A stretch of DNA of 64,000 bases. It comes from Eutreptiella sp. 'Long Island Sound 2002' (taxonomy: Eukaryota; Euglenozoa; Euglenophyceae; Eutreptiales; Eutreptiaceae). Positions 1-10,390 of this stretch are shown here, one piece after another. The position numbers and the translations under genes were made by a program. Where the stretch lies: NCBI GenBank assembly GCA_964036045.1, contig OZ038378.1:164958549-165022548 (forward strand), in the 5' to 3' direction. Every line of letters starts with the position of its first letter. The stretch's first letter is position 1. Below the pieces are notes generated by a model. It did no database searches and was not told the DNA's origin. It worked only from the letters and a program-made list of their open reading frames with translations.

Positions 1-1439
1 TGGGTGTCAATGGGTGCGGTCGTCACAACTGCGGCTGAGTGACATCGCACAGTCGGTGCCACTTGAGTGTTGGGGCTCCCCCCTGAACACCGCGTCTGTG
101 AGTTCCATCACCGCTGCGCTGGGGGGATCACATGATGCCATCGGACCCCGGAAGCTCCCAAAGTGTTGGAAGGTTCTGGGTGCTGAGAGTACCGCTGGCC
201 AACTGTCGATGAGGCCGCAATGGCTTTGGAAACACTTTGACAAGGACCCACCGGGGCGGGTCTGTGGTAAAACTTAGAAAGTTTTTTTGAAAATTTTTGG
301 AAATTTTCAGGGAAAAATGGTTTACTAAGTTTTACCGCGTTTCTGCTCAGTTTTACCACATTTTACTGAGTTTTAGCTCGTCCGGTACTGAGTCTTACCA
401 AATACCCATCGGAATCTCAAGTCTCCTCGCAGGCCCTCCTTTGTGGACGGCCGCGCAAAACACCGTTGGTCTTCCGGAGGGTCCGTCCGTTGTGTCGGTT
501 CCCGAGCGGGACATGCCTCCGGCGGTGCTCATGGGTTTGCAGGACCGTCTCCCCCTCGAGCCCTTGTGGAAGGCCCGACCCAGTCCCTGAGGCCCCTCAG
601 GGGCGAGGCTGTCCCAGGGCTCTTCTTCACACCTCTGCAATCACAAACCGTAAGGAAAAGCCCCCCGGGATCAAGACGATCCGGGGTATTATGCCGAAGG
701 GAGCGCTCGGCGGTGCCCCCCGGACCCCCCCCTCCCCTTAAGTGATTGGGCCAAATCTTTCTCCGGGCCGTCGGCCAATCAACAATTTTCTCTGGCGCTT
801 TCAGCGCCACTAAAAATCTAGCACCGCTTGGGGGGGGCGCTGGACCAGACTTGCCGCTAGCGTCTGCCAACTGACACATGATCGGATGGAGCAGGGTCCT
901 ACTGAGCCACACACGGGACGCAGCACGTTCCTACTCAATTCTGGTGGTGCAGGGGGCGGGTATTACTAAGTAGCCTTTGATACAGGGCCCATTGTTGCTG
1001 AGAACCAGTTTCCCTGGCGGATACTAGTGGCATCCCTGGGCGGGACAGGTTAGCATTTAACGTCTGCATCCCACAACCGGGCTGGACCCCCCCCCCCCCT
1101 CCCCAAAAGGAGCCCTGGCCTATCCCTTCGAGAGGCGCGGTGTTGATGCCCCAATGCCCCCCCGTCCGTGGCACGCATCCCGGCGTCACGCATCGGCGCC
1201 CGGGCACAGGAGTGCGCTTGAGGGGGAGGGGGAGGCTGAAGGGGGGTTTCAGGGGCGGTTGCCGCAGCCGTTAATGGCGGTTGGAGAGTGGGCGCAGTAG
1301 CTGTGTGGGCCGTTGTAATGCGGTTCTGGAAGGCAATGGGGGGGGTGGGGGGCAAGCGGTTTGGGGCGCAACTTACAGTCATCCGGGGGGGGGGGGGGGG
1401 GGGTATTAACATGGTCGTGCAGCATCGGAGGAGGACCCC

Positions 1440-1870
1440 CCCCCCCCACAAAAGTGACCGTTGGGAAAATCTGGTTGGGCCTTTTTTGGTAGACACGCTT
1501 TTTGGGCCCCAGTTTTCCCACCCCTAATATTTCCCTCTCGGGAGGGGGGGGGGGGGGGGCAACTAAACAACACCCCCTTCAGCGCAGGCCTGGCCTTTAA
1601 GGGGGGGGAAGGGGGCACATCGTTGCTTTTCGCCTCGAACGGACCTTCCGTGCGGGTCCTCCGAATGGCGGTCGTACCATAGGCCTTCTGTCCGTTCTGC
1701 CTGAGGCCGCGTGTGCAGCGCCTGACCGCCGGACACCCACGGATGCCGTGGGTATCAGGGGGAGAGCCCCCGCCGGAGCCGCACTGCTTTGCAGCGGCAA
1801 CGCGCCGCCCCCCGGCACCTGAAAAGTGCTGCGGAATGTTGCGACCACAAGCGGAGATCCGCACGTTCCG
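1440..1870 (+). repeat. Dispersed repeat, copy 1 (related to 8078-8310)
   Basis: Two blocks recur in the same order near 8.1-8.3 kb. The first, around 1455-1530, reads like a degenerate version of 8079-8155 and shares a 'ttttggta-acac-ga-ctttttgggyccca' pattern. The second, around 1780-1850, matches 8225-8300, with the shared core 'gcgccgcccc-cggca-ctgaaaagtg'. The spacing between blocks differs (about 230 bp here, about 40 bp there), so one copy has an insertion or deletion. The family is unknown. Both copies lie next to poly(G/C) tracts. Confidence 0.55.
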
Positions 1871-2351
1871 CTGCAGCCCCTCCCGAAGGCACGTGCACGC
1901 GGTGCGGCCTCTCCTCCGCGGGTCTGGGGGGTGGGTGGATGGGGGGGGGGGTGGGCAGCAAGGCAGGAGAGGCAACCAGAACAGTGGGAACAGGGAACGA
2001 GAATGGAGCGGATGGCAGAGCGTGTGCATGGGAGGCAGCGACAATAAAGGGGATGGCTTGGCCAGCCAGCCCCATCGCTACCGGGTGCCAGGGCAACCCC
2101 TGCTCAACCGGCATCAGGTGGGGGGTGTCTCCCGCAGCCCAGATGGGCTGTTTGCGCAACAGGAGCGGGAGCCCACCAGGGGCAGACCAGCCGTGAGGGG
2201 GAAAAGGACATATGGTGGACCGCCGGGACAACGCGTGGAGGAACAGGGCACCTGGGCCTCACGCACACAGAAACACAGTGAGGCAGGCTTCGGACGGACG
2301 TGGACAGAGGTGCGTGGACAGCAAAAACAGTCAAACGACCTGGGCAACAAC

Positions 2352-2587
2352 CAGCACATCCTCAATACGCCAACTATTGGGCGCCGCTGACGCGCACACG
2401 GCACCCGCCACATTCAGCACAGCCCCAACACACCAACTACTGGGCTCCGCGAACGCGGAAACGACACCAGCAAGAGCACCGGCCGCAGCAACCCAACGCA
2501 ACATGCGAAGGGAAGAATGGGTGACTGTCCAGGGCCCCGTAAAGGAGCAACAACCAGACGGAATGTCACACAGGGGGGGGGGGGGGG
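2352..2587 (+). repeat. Direct repeat ending in poly(G), copy 1
   Basis: This segment begins at cagcacatcctcaatacgcc and ends in a G15 tract. It is repeated with high similarity at 3553-3806. Inside, a ~60-bp motif (ccaactaYtgggc... followed by gcgaacgcgg or gacgcgcac) occurs twice in tandem. The copies differ by small indels and substitutions. They could be a short non-autonomous element with a poly(G) end, or a segmental duplication. Confidence 0.8.
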
Positions 2588-3552
2588 CAACCAAGAGCCA
2601 TTCTCCTTCGATAGAGAGGGGGAGAAGTGGAGTGCGTGGGCGTGTGCAGAGGGTGGTATGCGCAGAGGAGTTACCGACCGGTGGCAGTCCACCCTCGATC
2701 AACGGTAGTCACTGGTCCACCGCTCCAAGAGGGCCCATTATCAAGCGGCGGTTGCCGATCAGCCGCCGCTGCGTTGATGTCCAGGCGCCGCCATTTGTTT
2801 ATGTTTGTTCTTGAGAAGCCTAATGATTTTTTTGTGAAGGACAGCCCCCAGGGACCGCCAACCGCCACCAACCGCCAACTGCCAACCGCTGCCAACCGCC
2901 ACCCCTTGTTCAATACCGTTTCTGTGGTCTTGTGTCTTGCCCATGTCAATGAAGCAGAGAGCGTCCCTGTGAGGGTTCGCTTCTTTTCGCGTTACGAAGG
3001 CTTTTTTTTGCTCTTACGGACGCCCCCCCCCCCCCCTGGGACCGCCCTGTGCCCCATGCGCCCCCGCAACGTGTGCTGCGCAGCCGTGTGGTGTGCCGAC
3101 GGGGCTGTGTCGCTGGGGCTGTGTCGACAGGGGGCTACACGGTGCTCGAGGCCGATCAGGTCCTGGAGGTCAAGTGCACGACAAGCGCTGCGGGCCTGCT
3201 CACCAAACTGCACGCGGCGTTGCAGGTGTGGCCGTGCGTAGGGCCGTACTCTGGTCGAGGGGTCTGCGGTGGTGTGTACGCGTCTGCGCCGGCGATGGTT
3301 GGCTGGCCCTTTGCCACGCCCTTCTTTGCCGCGCGAGTCCGCCTCATCCCCCACCATCGCGCTCCTATGCCACTCGATGACGCCGCCGCCGCGCACTCTG
3401 TCACACTTCTGTTGCGCTTTGCTCCTTTTCTGCCCCCATTTCCCATGCCTCCCACGGCAGGACATGCCATTGCCGTCCGTTGCTGGTAATCCGCCCCCTC
3501 CCCGCCCCCCGTACGGCAGTCTGTCCCCTTTGCGGGGGGGGGGGGGGGGGGG

Positions 3553-3806
3553 CAGCACATCCTCAATACGCCAACTATTGGGCGCCGCTGACGCGCAAAC
3601 GGCACACCATGCCACATTCAGCACAGCCCCATCTCACCAACTACTGGGCTCCGCGAACGCGGAAACGACACCAGCAGGAGCACCGGCCGCAGCGGCCGAC
3701 AGAAAGCAGCGACCCGACGCAACATGCGAAGGGAAGAACGGGTGACTGTCCAGGGCCCCGTAAAGAAACAACAACCCGACGGAATGTCACACAGGGGGGG
3801 GGGGGG
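3553..3806 (+). repeat. Direct repeat ending in poly(G), copy 2
   Basis: This is the second copy of the 2352-2587 repeat. It starts immediately after a G19 tract and ends in a G13 tract, so it is bracketed by poly(G) on both sides. Relative to copy 1 it carries an insertion of about 16 bp near the middle (the gcggccgacagaaagc area). Confidence 0.8.
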
Positions 3807-4917
3807 TCTGGGTCTTTGTGATCTCGCTCTATCAATGTTGTTCTGCGTTGGGGTTAGTGGTCGCGGCGTTGTTCGTCGCTGCTGCCCCGCCTTTGTGTCG
3901 GGCGTTTTGGAAGAGGGGCATTCGGTTCCAGCCCCCTGCACATTGTTGGTGTATGGGCCAGGGATGAATGTCATAGTGACCGATGTATTTGAGTTAGTTA
4001 GGGTTGGGGTGGGGGGGCGGGGGGTCTGAGAGGCCCGAGATGACGAAATGACGATTACGAAACTCCTCTGTCCCTCTTGTGGTCAAGGGCAAAGTTTGGC
4101 GCCGAAGCCGCCGAATTTTTTTGAGGGGCCAAAAGTGGTCCAAAGTCTCGAAAAATTTTTTCTTTCAAGAAATGGCGTGAGGCACGTCAGATTGATCAGC
4201 GGAAGGTAATGAATGCGAAGATGTATGTGGGGGGGGGGGGTGGGGGTCACTGTTTGTTTTTCAAGGGTCAAAAGTGGTCAAAGTTGGCCGACATTGGCCG
4301 ACCGAATTTCGTCACCGCCACTTCGTCGTGGGGGGGGGGGGGGGGGTGCAGTCTTCCCGCCAAAGCGGCTCTTTTTTATGAGTTCGAAAGCCCGCACGTT
4401 CAGGGACCCGGGGCCGAGACAGAACAAGCGCTGGCCCTGATCTCCGATGCAGCACCGAGCCGTCGTCTTCTGTGCCTCCGCGTGTCGACGGCTTTGCACG
4501 TCCATCAGATCTCCGTGCGCCAGGACGCGTCAGACCGTGGTCTTGTGGGACTGCGGACTGCCAATGGCACACACCACCGCAAACGGGCGATACGCACACG
4601 GAGATGGGGATGACAGGCGCAGGCCACGGCTCAGTGGCGAAGTTTACCTCTACCCCGGGGGGGGGGGGTGTAGATGCCAAAAAAAGGTTTGTGTACCTAA
4701 AACCGACCTCCCATTTCGGGCCCCTTCGATAACTTTCATTTTTTTTCCCGAGATACTTCTGATGTGGGTGGGGGGGGGGGTCAGGAGGAGGCCAGGCTGC
4801 CAATACGCCGGAGACCCACTAGAGACGGTACGCTGCGGCCTGGACAGGCGTCTTTCCGGCTGCGATGCGATCAAATGCACATTTTTTTGGGTACATAAAC
4901 GCGACTGGACGCTTCAG

Positions 4918-5654
4918 CGCGCTTCCGTGCGGGCGTGGGTCGCGGTCTCTGCGGTGCTGCAGGGGATCGCGGTGTTGTGTTGTGTCGGGTCGGGTCGGGT
5001 CGGGTCGGGTCGGGTCGTGTTCCGTTGTGCCTCCCCCGCCATCCCGACTCGACCCGCGCTCGCTCCGTTCAGGCCGCGCTCTATCACGTGGCGGAACGCG
5101 CCACAGACCGCGTCCCCCGCGGGTTACTGCAGACCCTCACGACCGTCCTCTCCGACCCCAAGGCGTTCCCGCTGCCGGGCGTTGCCCCGGCCCGGCCCCC
5201 CGTCGCGGCGACCCCCCGAGGGCCGGCCTTCGTCGCACGCCCCCCCGTCGCCGCCGCCGTGGGAGGCCCCGGCCCCGTCCCCCGCCCGGTGACCCTGGCG
5301 GCCGCCCGCGGCGTCGCAGCGGCCGCCTCCCCCTACGCGGCCGCGCCCGTCGCACGCGCCGTCGCATCCCCCGCCTACGCCCGCCCGCCCGCCCGCCCGC
5401 CCGGAGCCGCAGGCGTTCGACCGGCAGCTCCGTTCGTTGCCCGACCCCCCACGCCCCTTGCCCGACCGCCCTACGTCGCCGCACCCGCACGAGGACCAGC
5501 CTTCGTGGGCAGGGGCACGTACGGGGCCGCCGCGCACGCCCCGGGGGCGGTGTACGGGGCACGCGGCGCGGGGCGCGGGGTGGCGGCTGCGAGCCCCTAC
5601 GCCGCGCCACGCCCCTACGGCGGTGCGGCGCGCTACAATCCGTACGGGCGCTAG
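4918..5654 (+). CDS. Partial Ala/Pro/Arg-rich protein with RGG-like tail (two exons seen)
   Basis: I did not recognise the family. Exon 5073-5654 ends at a TAG stop. It encodes a short helical start (AALYHVAERATDRV...) followed by about 170 residues of Ala/Pro/Arg/Gly/Tyr-rich sequence with repeated FVARPP and SPYAA motifs and a Gly-Arg-Tyr-rich C-terminus (ends PYGR). The acceptor is ctccgttcag at 5063-5072. A phase-0 join to a donor at 4972 gives an upstream exon coding ...AWVAVSAVLQGIA. That exon may begin after a cttcag acceptor at 4917, so further 5' exons are missing. Low-complexity RGG/PY tails are typical of RNA-binding or condensate-forming proteins, but that role is inference. The real 5' end is not visible. 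Confidence 0.45.
4972..5072 (+). repeat. Probable 101-bp intron containing TGTTG units and (TCGGG)6
   Basis: The segment opens with gtgttgtgttgtg, the same start as the intron at 13462. It then carries six perfect TCGGG pentamers at 4985-5014 and ends in a pyrimidine-rich stretch plus CAG at 5072. The flanking frames join in phase 0. The pentamer array is G-rich on the coding strand and could fold as a quadruplex. Confidence 0.5.
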
Positions 5655-5782
5655 TGGCGGCGATGTGGTGCAGCACGGCCCGATTGCCGCAGCGACAGAC
5701 GGGGCCTTCGACGCAGGGCTGTCCCGCAGGAGCCTCCCCCCCCCCCCTCCCATGAGAAGGGAACGGACCTCAGAGACGGCCC

Positions 5783-5965
5783 CAGAAGCGGTGGGGCAGG
5801 CAGTCAGACGGGTGGTTAGAGGAGGTTGCCAAAGCGGTTGGGGGGAGCGGTTACCGTCGGTTACAAATGCCACTGAAGCTGGCACTTGCCGTCAGGGGGA
5901 CAGTGGCTGGGCATAGGCTGGGGGCCCTGGAGGGGGGGGTACCTCCGCTCCTTCCAATGCATCCC
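5783..5965 (+). repeat. Dispersed repeat family (three copies), copy 1
   Basis: The core is gaggttgccaaagcggttg, then a gcggttac-gtcggttac block, a tgccaYtgaagcYggcacttg block, and a tail ending ccttccaatgcatc. All three copies have the same orientation and order (5783-5965, 6404-6590, 7673-7800). A C17 tract follows closely. The family is unknown. It may be a short interspersed non-coding element. Confidence 0.75.
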
Positions 5966-6403
5966 TGCCCCCGCTCCCCCCCCCCCCCCCCCGCCACCGA
6001 TGGGGAAGCGATCCCGCGAGTGGACGTCCTGGGCCCAGAAGGGGAAAGGCCCCGCGCCACCGGGACGGGGGTGTCCACTGGGACGCACCCGGCGAGGGCC
6101 GTTGCCCTCGTCCGTGTGGACGTGACACAGCGCAGTGGAACGGGACAGTCCGGGGGCTGCGTGGGTACAGCCGACGGAGGGAAGGGCAGGGGGTGTGGGG
6201 AGGTGGGGATGGGCCAGGGAGAGGGAGAGGGAGGGCACTTGGGGGTGAGAGGCCGATGGGCGCCGCCGCCGGCGGAGGGAGAGGGCTCAAGGGAAGGACA
6301 AGGGGAAGCGGCCAGAGGGCAATAGGCGCCGCCCGCTACAGACAGCAATCCATCCGGGCGCCATGCCCCCCCCCCCCCCCCCAAGGGAAGCATTAGAATG
6401 GAA

Positions 6404-6590
6404 AGAACCGCAGAGGTGGCCATGGAGGCTGTGGGACAGGCGGTTGGAGGAGGTTGCCAAAGCGGTTGAGGGCGGTTACTGTCGGTTACAATTGCCATTG
6501 AAGCCGGCACTTGGCGTCAGGGGGACAGTGGGTGGGCATAGGCGGGGCGCCCTCGAGGGGGGGTAACCTTCCCCCCTTCCAATGCATCTT
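6404..6590 (+). repeat. Dispersed repeat family, copy 2
   Basis: It shares the gaggttgccaaagcggttg core and the ccttccaatgcatc end with copy 1. It is preceded by a C17 tract at 6366-6382. Confidence 0.75.
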
Positions 6591-7672
6591 TGCCCACCCC
6601 CTCCCCCCGCCCCTTCTCAAGGACTGCTGGGTCCCCCCCTATGCACCGGCACCCGCAGGGGAGGGGGTGGGTGGGGGGCGGTGGTGGGAGGGTGCGCGAC
6701 AGTCGTCGGGGGGTCACCGACAGCGAGGGGGACCCTGGACCCCCCGTGTCTGCGTAGTCCTGCACCGTCTTGCAGAGGACGACGTCACGGGGTCCGTGGG
6801 ATCGGACAGAGGGCGTTCCTAAGCAACGCCCTTCCTCTCAGACCTTTGCTTTGTGGGGCTTGTGCCGCGGGCCTCTCTCACCGCCTCCTACGCCCCGCAC
6901 TTTCCGTTCCCTCCGGTGCAGATGCGACGTGCAGAGGGCCCTCCCGTTCTGCATCTCGCGCACTTCATTGCCTTTTGCGCCGATTGGAATTTCCAGCGTT
7001 CGCCACCAAATCACCCGCTGACGAAAGGGAAAGAGGGGGGGGGGGGGGGCAGCCCAGACATCGGAGGGGGTGTATGGGAGCGAGGCACATCCATCCAGAG
7101 TTTAGGACTGAACACCGCACGACGGCACGCTTTGCTGCGCCCACGAGCACGGCGCACGCCACGCGTATCACTGCAATAGACGCCTTCACGTTCCTTATTC
7201 GACATTTCTTTGCTTCACATGTCATGTCATTCGGGGCACCGTCAGAGGCCAAGTGCCCCAGAGGGTCCACCGCACCCCACATTGTCCAACCAGCCCCCAC
7301 AGCTGCACCCCTGCACCCCTGCACCCCTGCTCAACTACATCCAGGGCCCGTGTGGCGGATGTGCCGACCCTGCAAACCCGGGGTTTGCATGGGCCGGTGC
7401 GTCGTCTGCACTGCTGTCGGTGCATCGGGGCATCGCAGTGGTGCACGATGGAGGGGGGTCCACTGGGAGGTGCGCATTGCGATGCCCGGACCTGCGCGGG
7501 TGCAGGCGGGAAGGGCTGGTCCGTGGAATGCACGATACACCGATACAAAGGGTCTTCGTTGGTGGTCGGCAGTGCTTTGAAACCTTTTTCGGGGGGGGCA
7601 CGCTAAAAAAGAGAAAGCTCCTGCGCACACACGGAGGCGGCCTGCGGGATGCATTAGAGGGGAAGGCGCCTC

Positions 7673-7800
7673 CGAGGAGTCCCCAGAAGCGGTGAGACAG
7701 GCGGTTGGAGGAGGTTGCAAAAGCGGTTGGGGGCGGTTACTATCAGTTACACATGCCATTGAAGCCGGCACTTGGCGTCGGCGTAGGCTGCCCTTTGATG
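7673..7800 (+). repeat. Dispersed repeat family, copy 3 (shortened)
   Basis: It has the same core (ggaggttgcaaaagcggttg) and the tgccattgaagccggcacttgg block. The G-rich middle seen in copies 1 and 2 is missing before the gatgcatc end. Confidence 0.7.
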
Positions 7801-8077
7801 CATCACCGGACGCGGGGCCGCCTGACGCCCCACGCCCCGCATGGCCCCCGCGGCGGTGCCCAGCCCCGTGCACCGCCCTGCACCCGCGACCCCCAAGCGC
7901 GTCGGGGGCTGTTGGGGGTCCTGGGCCACTGGAGTTGCACAGAGGTCATGTGGCCCCGGGGATGTATGAGAACGGCTGACAACCGCCGGAGGAGGGGGGG
8001 GGGTACCCCCCCCTCCCCGGACCGGCTGGAGCCAAGTGGCGGGGCCACACCTGACCTTTGAGCCCCCCCCGGACCCT

Positions 8078-8310
8078 GATTGGGAAAACATGACATTTAC
8101 AAGAGGAAATATTGATTTGGGCCATTTTTGGTACACAGACTTTTGGGTCCCAGACCCCCTCCCCCCCTCCTCTCTTCTGATACACGTGTGGGCCCCGGAC
8201 CTCCCCGCCCATCAGAGAGCCCGCGCTGCCGCCGCACTGTGTTGCAGCAATGCGCCGCCCCACGGCAATTGAAAAGTGCCGCGGAAAGTTGCGGGAACAA
8301 TGGAGACTTT
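8078..8310 (+). repeat. Dispersed repeat, copy 2 (related to 1440-1870)
   Basis: This is the shorter partner of the repeat at 1440-1870, in the same orientation and with the same block order. It is followed within 25 bp by a C15 tract (8333-8347). No coding capacity is apparent. Confidence 0.55.
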
Positions 8311-8980
8311 TTCTGATGGGGAGATTGCAAGTCCCCCCCCCCCCCCCGCAGTAGCCCCCTCTCTTGAAGTCGCCATGACAACGCCAATGAGAGCAGTCCA
8401 TCGAACGATGCGCCGTCCTTGTCAGGTCATCAATGCTCGATGCCTCATCCAGTCGGCCACTTTCCTGCCTGTCCGGCACGAAGTGTGTCGCCCACGTGGC
8501 TTTAATTTGACGGAGGGTGAGGGAGGGTCACTGCACACAGTTGCCCTCCTGCATGTGATAACATCGATGTATCAGCGTTTTTGGATTTCATAGGCACATG
8601 CCGGCGATGTTTCGCAGCACCAGTACCACAAGAGTGCGGTGTGCGTGCGCGTGTGTTTGTGTGCGGTGGTGGGGACACCGGTGTCATGTGCATCATCCCC
8701 TCCGCCGTGCAGCCACCTCACGCCATCCCGCGGCCTTCCCCCAAAATGCCCCGTGGACAAAGGAGCATGCGATACCTGCCAACCGCCCGCGCGTCTGAGG
8801 CACATGCCATACTTCTTCTTTCGTCGCTGACGAGGTAGTTCTTTTTGCGTCGCCTTTTGTGGGCTGTCTTCACGGATGCCACGTGCGCATGCGGCCCCGG
8901 TCGGTTGTGTGGGTGGGTGGGTAGGTGCGGGGGGCGGGGGGGGGGGGGGGCTGGGGTGGGCGGGTGGTTCATTGGGCCGG

Positions 8981-9010
8981 TGGGGTGGGGTGGGGTGGGG
9001 TGGGGTGGGG
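8981..9010 (+). repeat. (TGGGG)6 array
   Basis: There are six perfect tandem pentamers, followed by ttggg. The array is short and internal and is not bounded like a telomere. It is a strong candidate for G-quadruplex formation on the plus strand. Confidence 0.9.
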
Positions 9011-10186
9011 TTGGGTGTGGGCACCGCTGTAGAAGTGTTGCCATAGACAGAGGGTCCTAAAACACATCACCCACAGGGCCTTCCGGAAAGGCTCTTCCTA
9101 TTCAACCTGGCGCCTCCCAGAAGCCGTTGCCCCCAGCGGGACTACACGGGGCGGGTGTAAGGACGTCGAGGTGTCGCAGGATGCGACAGGGTTTGTGAGA
9201 CGGGCAAGACACGTCTGTGACTCTTGCCCCTGTTCCCAGCAGCGACCGGACAAGCATGCACAGTGTTATTACCCATGCACCCAGGCATTTTGGCTGGCGG
9301 CATGGCCCTGGCAGTGAGGTTGGGGAGGGCACAGTGCACCAGCGATGTGGTAAGTTTGCTTGCCGCTTCCATACCCTCAACTGCGTCCTCACTGCTGTGC
9401 AGCCTCCGTCCTTTTGCAGGGGTGGACAGGAAGCCCCAGCTCCTGGACCGCCCCGCAATACAAAGGACCTTCACCGTTGCAGAAAGGCGCCTTGCCTGAG
9501 GTCAGACCATGTGCTCCTCCATTTTGTTGCATCGTTGGGCTGAAGAGAAGTCCGGACATCCAGTGCACATCACCCACGAGCGCTTTTGGCTTCAGGGCGT
9601 GTCGCACCTCAGACAAAATCAAAAGCAATTTTGGTTTGTTCTGAAGTGGGTGTTGTGCAGGCTGGTACATGAGCCTGGAAAGTGCGGTACAGTATCCTCC
9701 TGCATGGCTGTGTACGACATGCGCGTGTGGTATGTCCGTCAAAAGCCGCACTCATAGATTTGCTGAGCCAATGAATCGCTGTATCACTTAGTAGCGCTTT
9801 GGGCGCTTGGGGCTTCTACGGCTGTCATGGCCCTTGAGAAGCCAATCTTTCTTGTTGCCGTGCACGTGTCTTGCATCTCCATCGATCTGTGGCTACCACC
9901 ACACACTTGGCACATTGGCACGTCACCGTACGGGGAGAGGTGGGAGGCGGGGGTGGAACAAAAGGGCTGTGGTGACAGACAAACTGGGACCATCATCATC
10001 GGTGAGTGCAATGCAACACCCACATAAAATGATATTTGGGGGGGGGGGGGGGGGTAGGGGGCGGCAGTCAGGCAGAGATGGATCACTTCAAAGTTGGTGC
10101 CAATTTTTGGGCTGCAGTCCTCATTGAAGCCCCAAGTGCGGCCTCGGCACAGCGACCCCCACAGTACCAAGCCACCTGTGGCCGCT

Positions 10187-10390
10187 AAGCAATCTACGGT
10201 TATACAACACACGTTGGAATTTGAAAAGTGGGTGGAATTTAATGAATGTAACCAAGTGGCATTCATGGTGCGTAAAGCACAACGTGATGAGAAGGATTCG
10301 GTGGAGGACAAAATGGAGACCATGTATGAAAAGGCGAAAAATAAATTGAATGGATTGCGTATTTTCATCTCACGTCTCACACAAGATTGA
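10187..10390 (+). CDS. Short charged ORF fragment, unrecognised
   Basis: This frame ends at TGA 10388-10390. It encodes a charged, helix-prone stretch (...HTLEFEKWVEFNECNQ..., then KAQRDEKDSVEDKMETMYEKAKNKL). The composition is unlike the surrounding low-complexity frames, which suggests a real exon or transposon fragment. There is no clear start codon, splice acceptor or family. It could equally be a chance frame in DNA of moderate GC content. Confidence 0.25.
   Translation, partial: KQSTVIQHTLEFEKWVEFNECNQVAFMVRKAQRDEKDSVEDKMETMYEKAKNKLNGLRIFISRLTQD

Larger units (their letters stand above)
1..4880. other. Repeat-rich, GC-rich region without a convincing gene
   Basis: No reading frame here looks like a real protein. 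The long frames on both strands are low-complexity Pro/Arg/Gly shadows of GC-rich DNA. The stretch is punctuated by long homopolymers: C13 at 1087-1099, G19 at 1385-1403, C12 at 1436-1447, G16 at 1544-1559, G15 at 2573-2587, C14 at 3023-3036, G19 at 3534-3552, G13 at 3794-3806 and G17 at 4330-4346. It also holds the dispersed repeats listed separately. I read it as accumulated mobile-element debris. A short exon could be hidden here. Confidence 0.6.
5655..10090. other. Intergenic GC-rich repeat field
   Basis: Apart from the separately listed repeats, I see no gene. Homopolymers continue: C17 at 5976-5992, C17 at 6366-6382, G15 at 7035-7049, C15 at 8333-8347, G15 at 8936-8950 and G17 at 10038-10054. 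From about 9060 onward the base composition becomes more balanced and frames become short. Confidence 0.5.

Noticed and set aside
8981-9010. Telomere-like (TGGGG)6 and the nearby (TCGGG)6
   Set aside because: The arrays are short and internal and have different units. Neither is at a sequence end, so they are microsatellites and not interstitial telomeres of a recognisable type.
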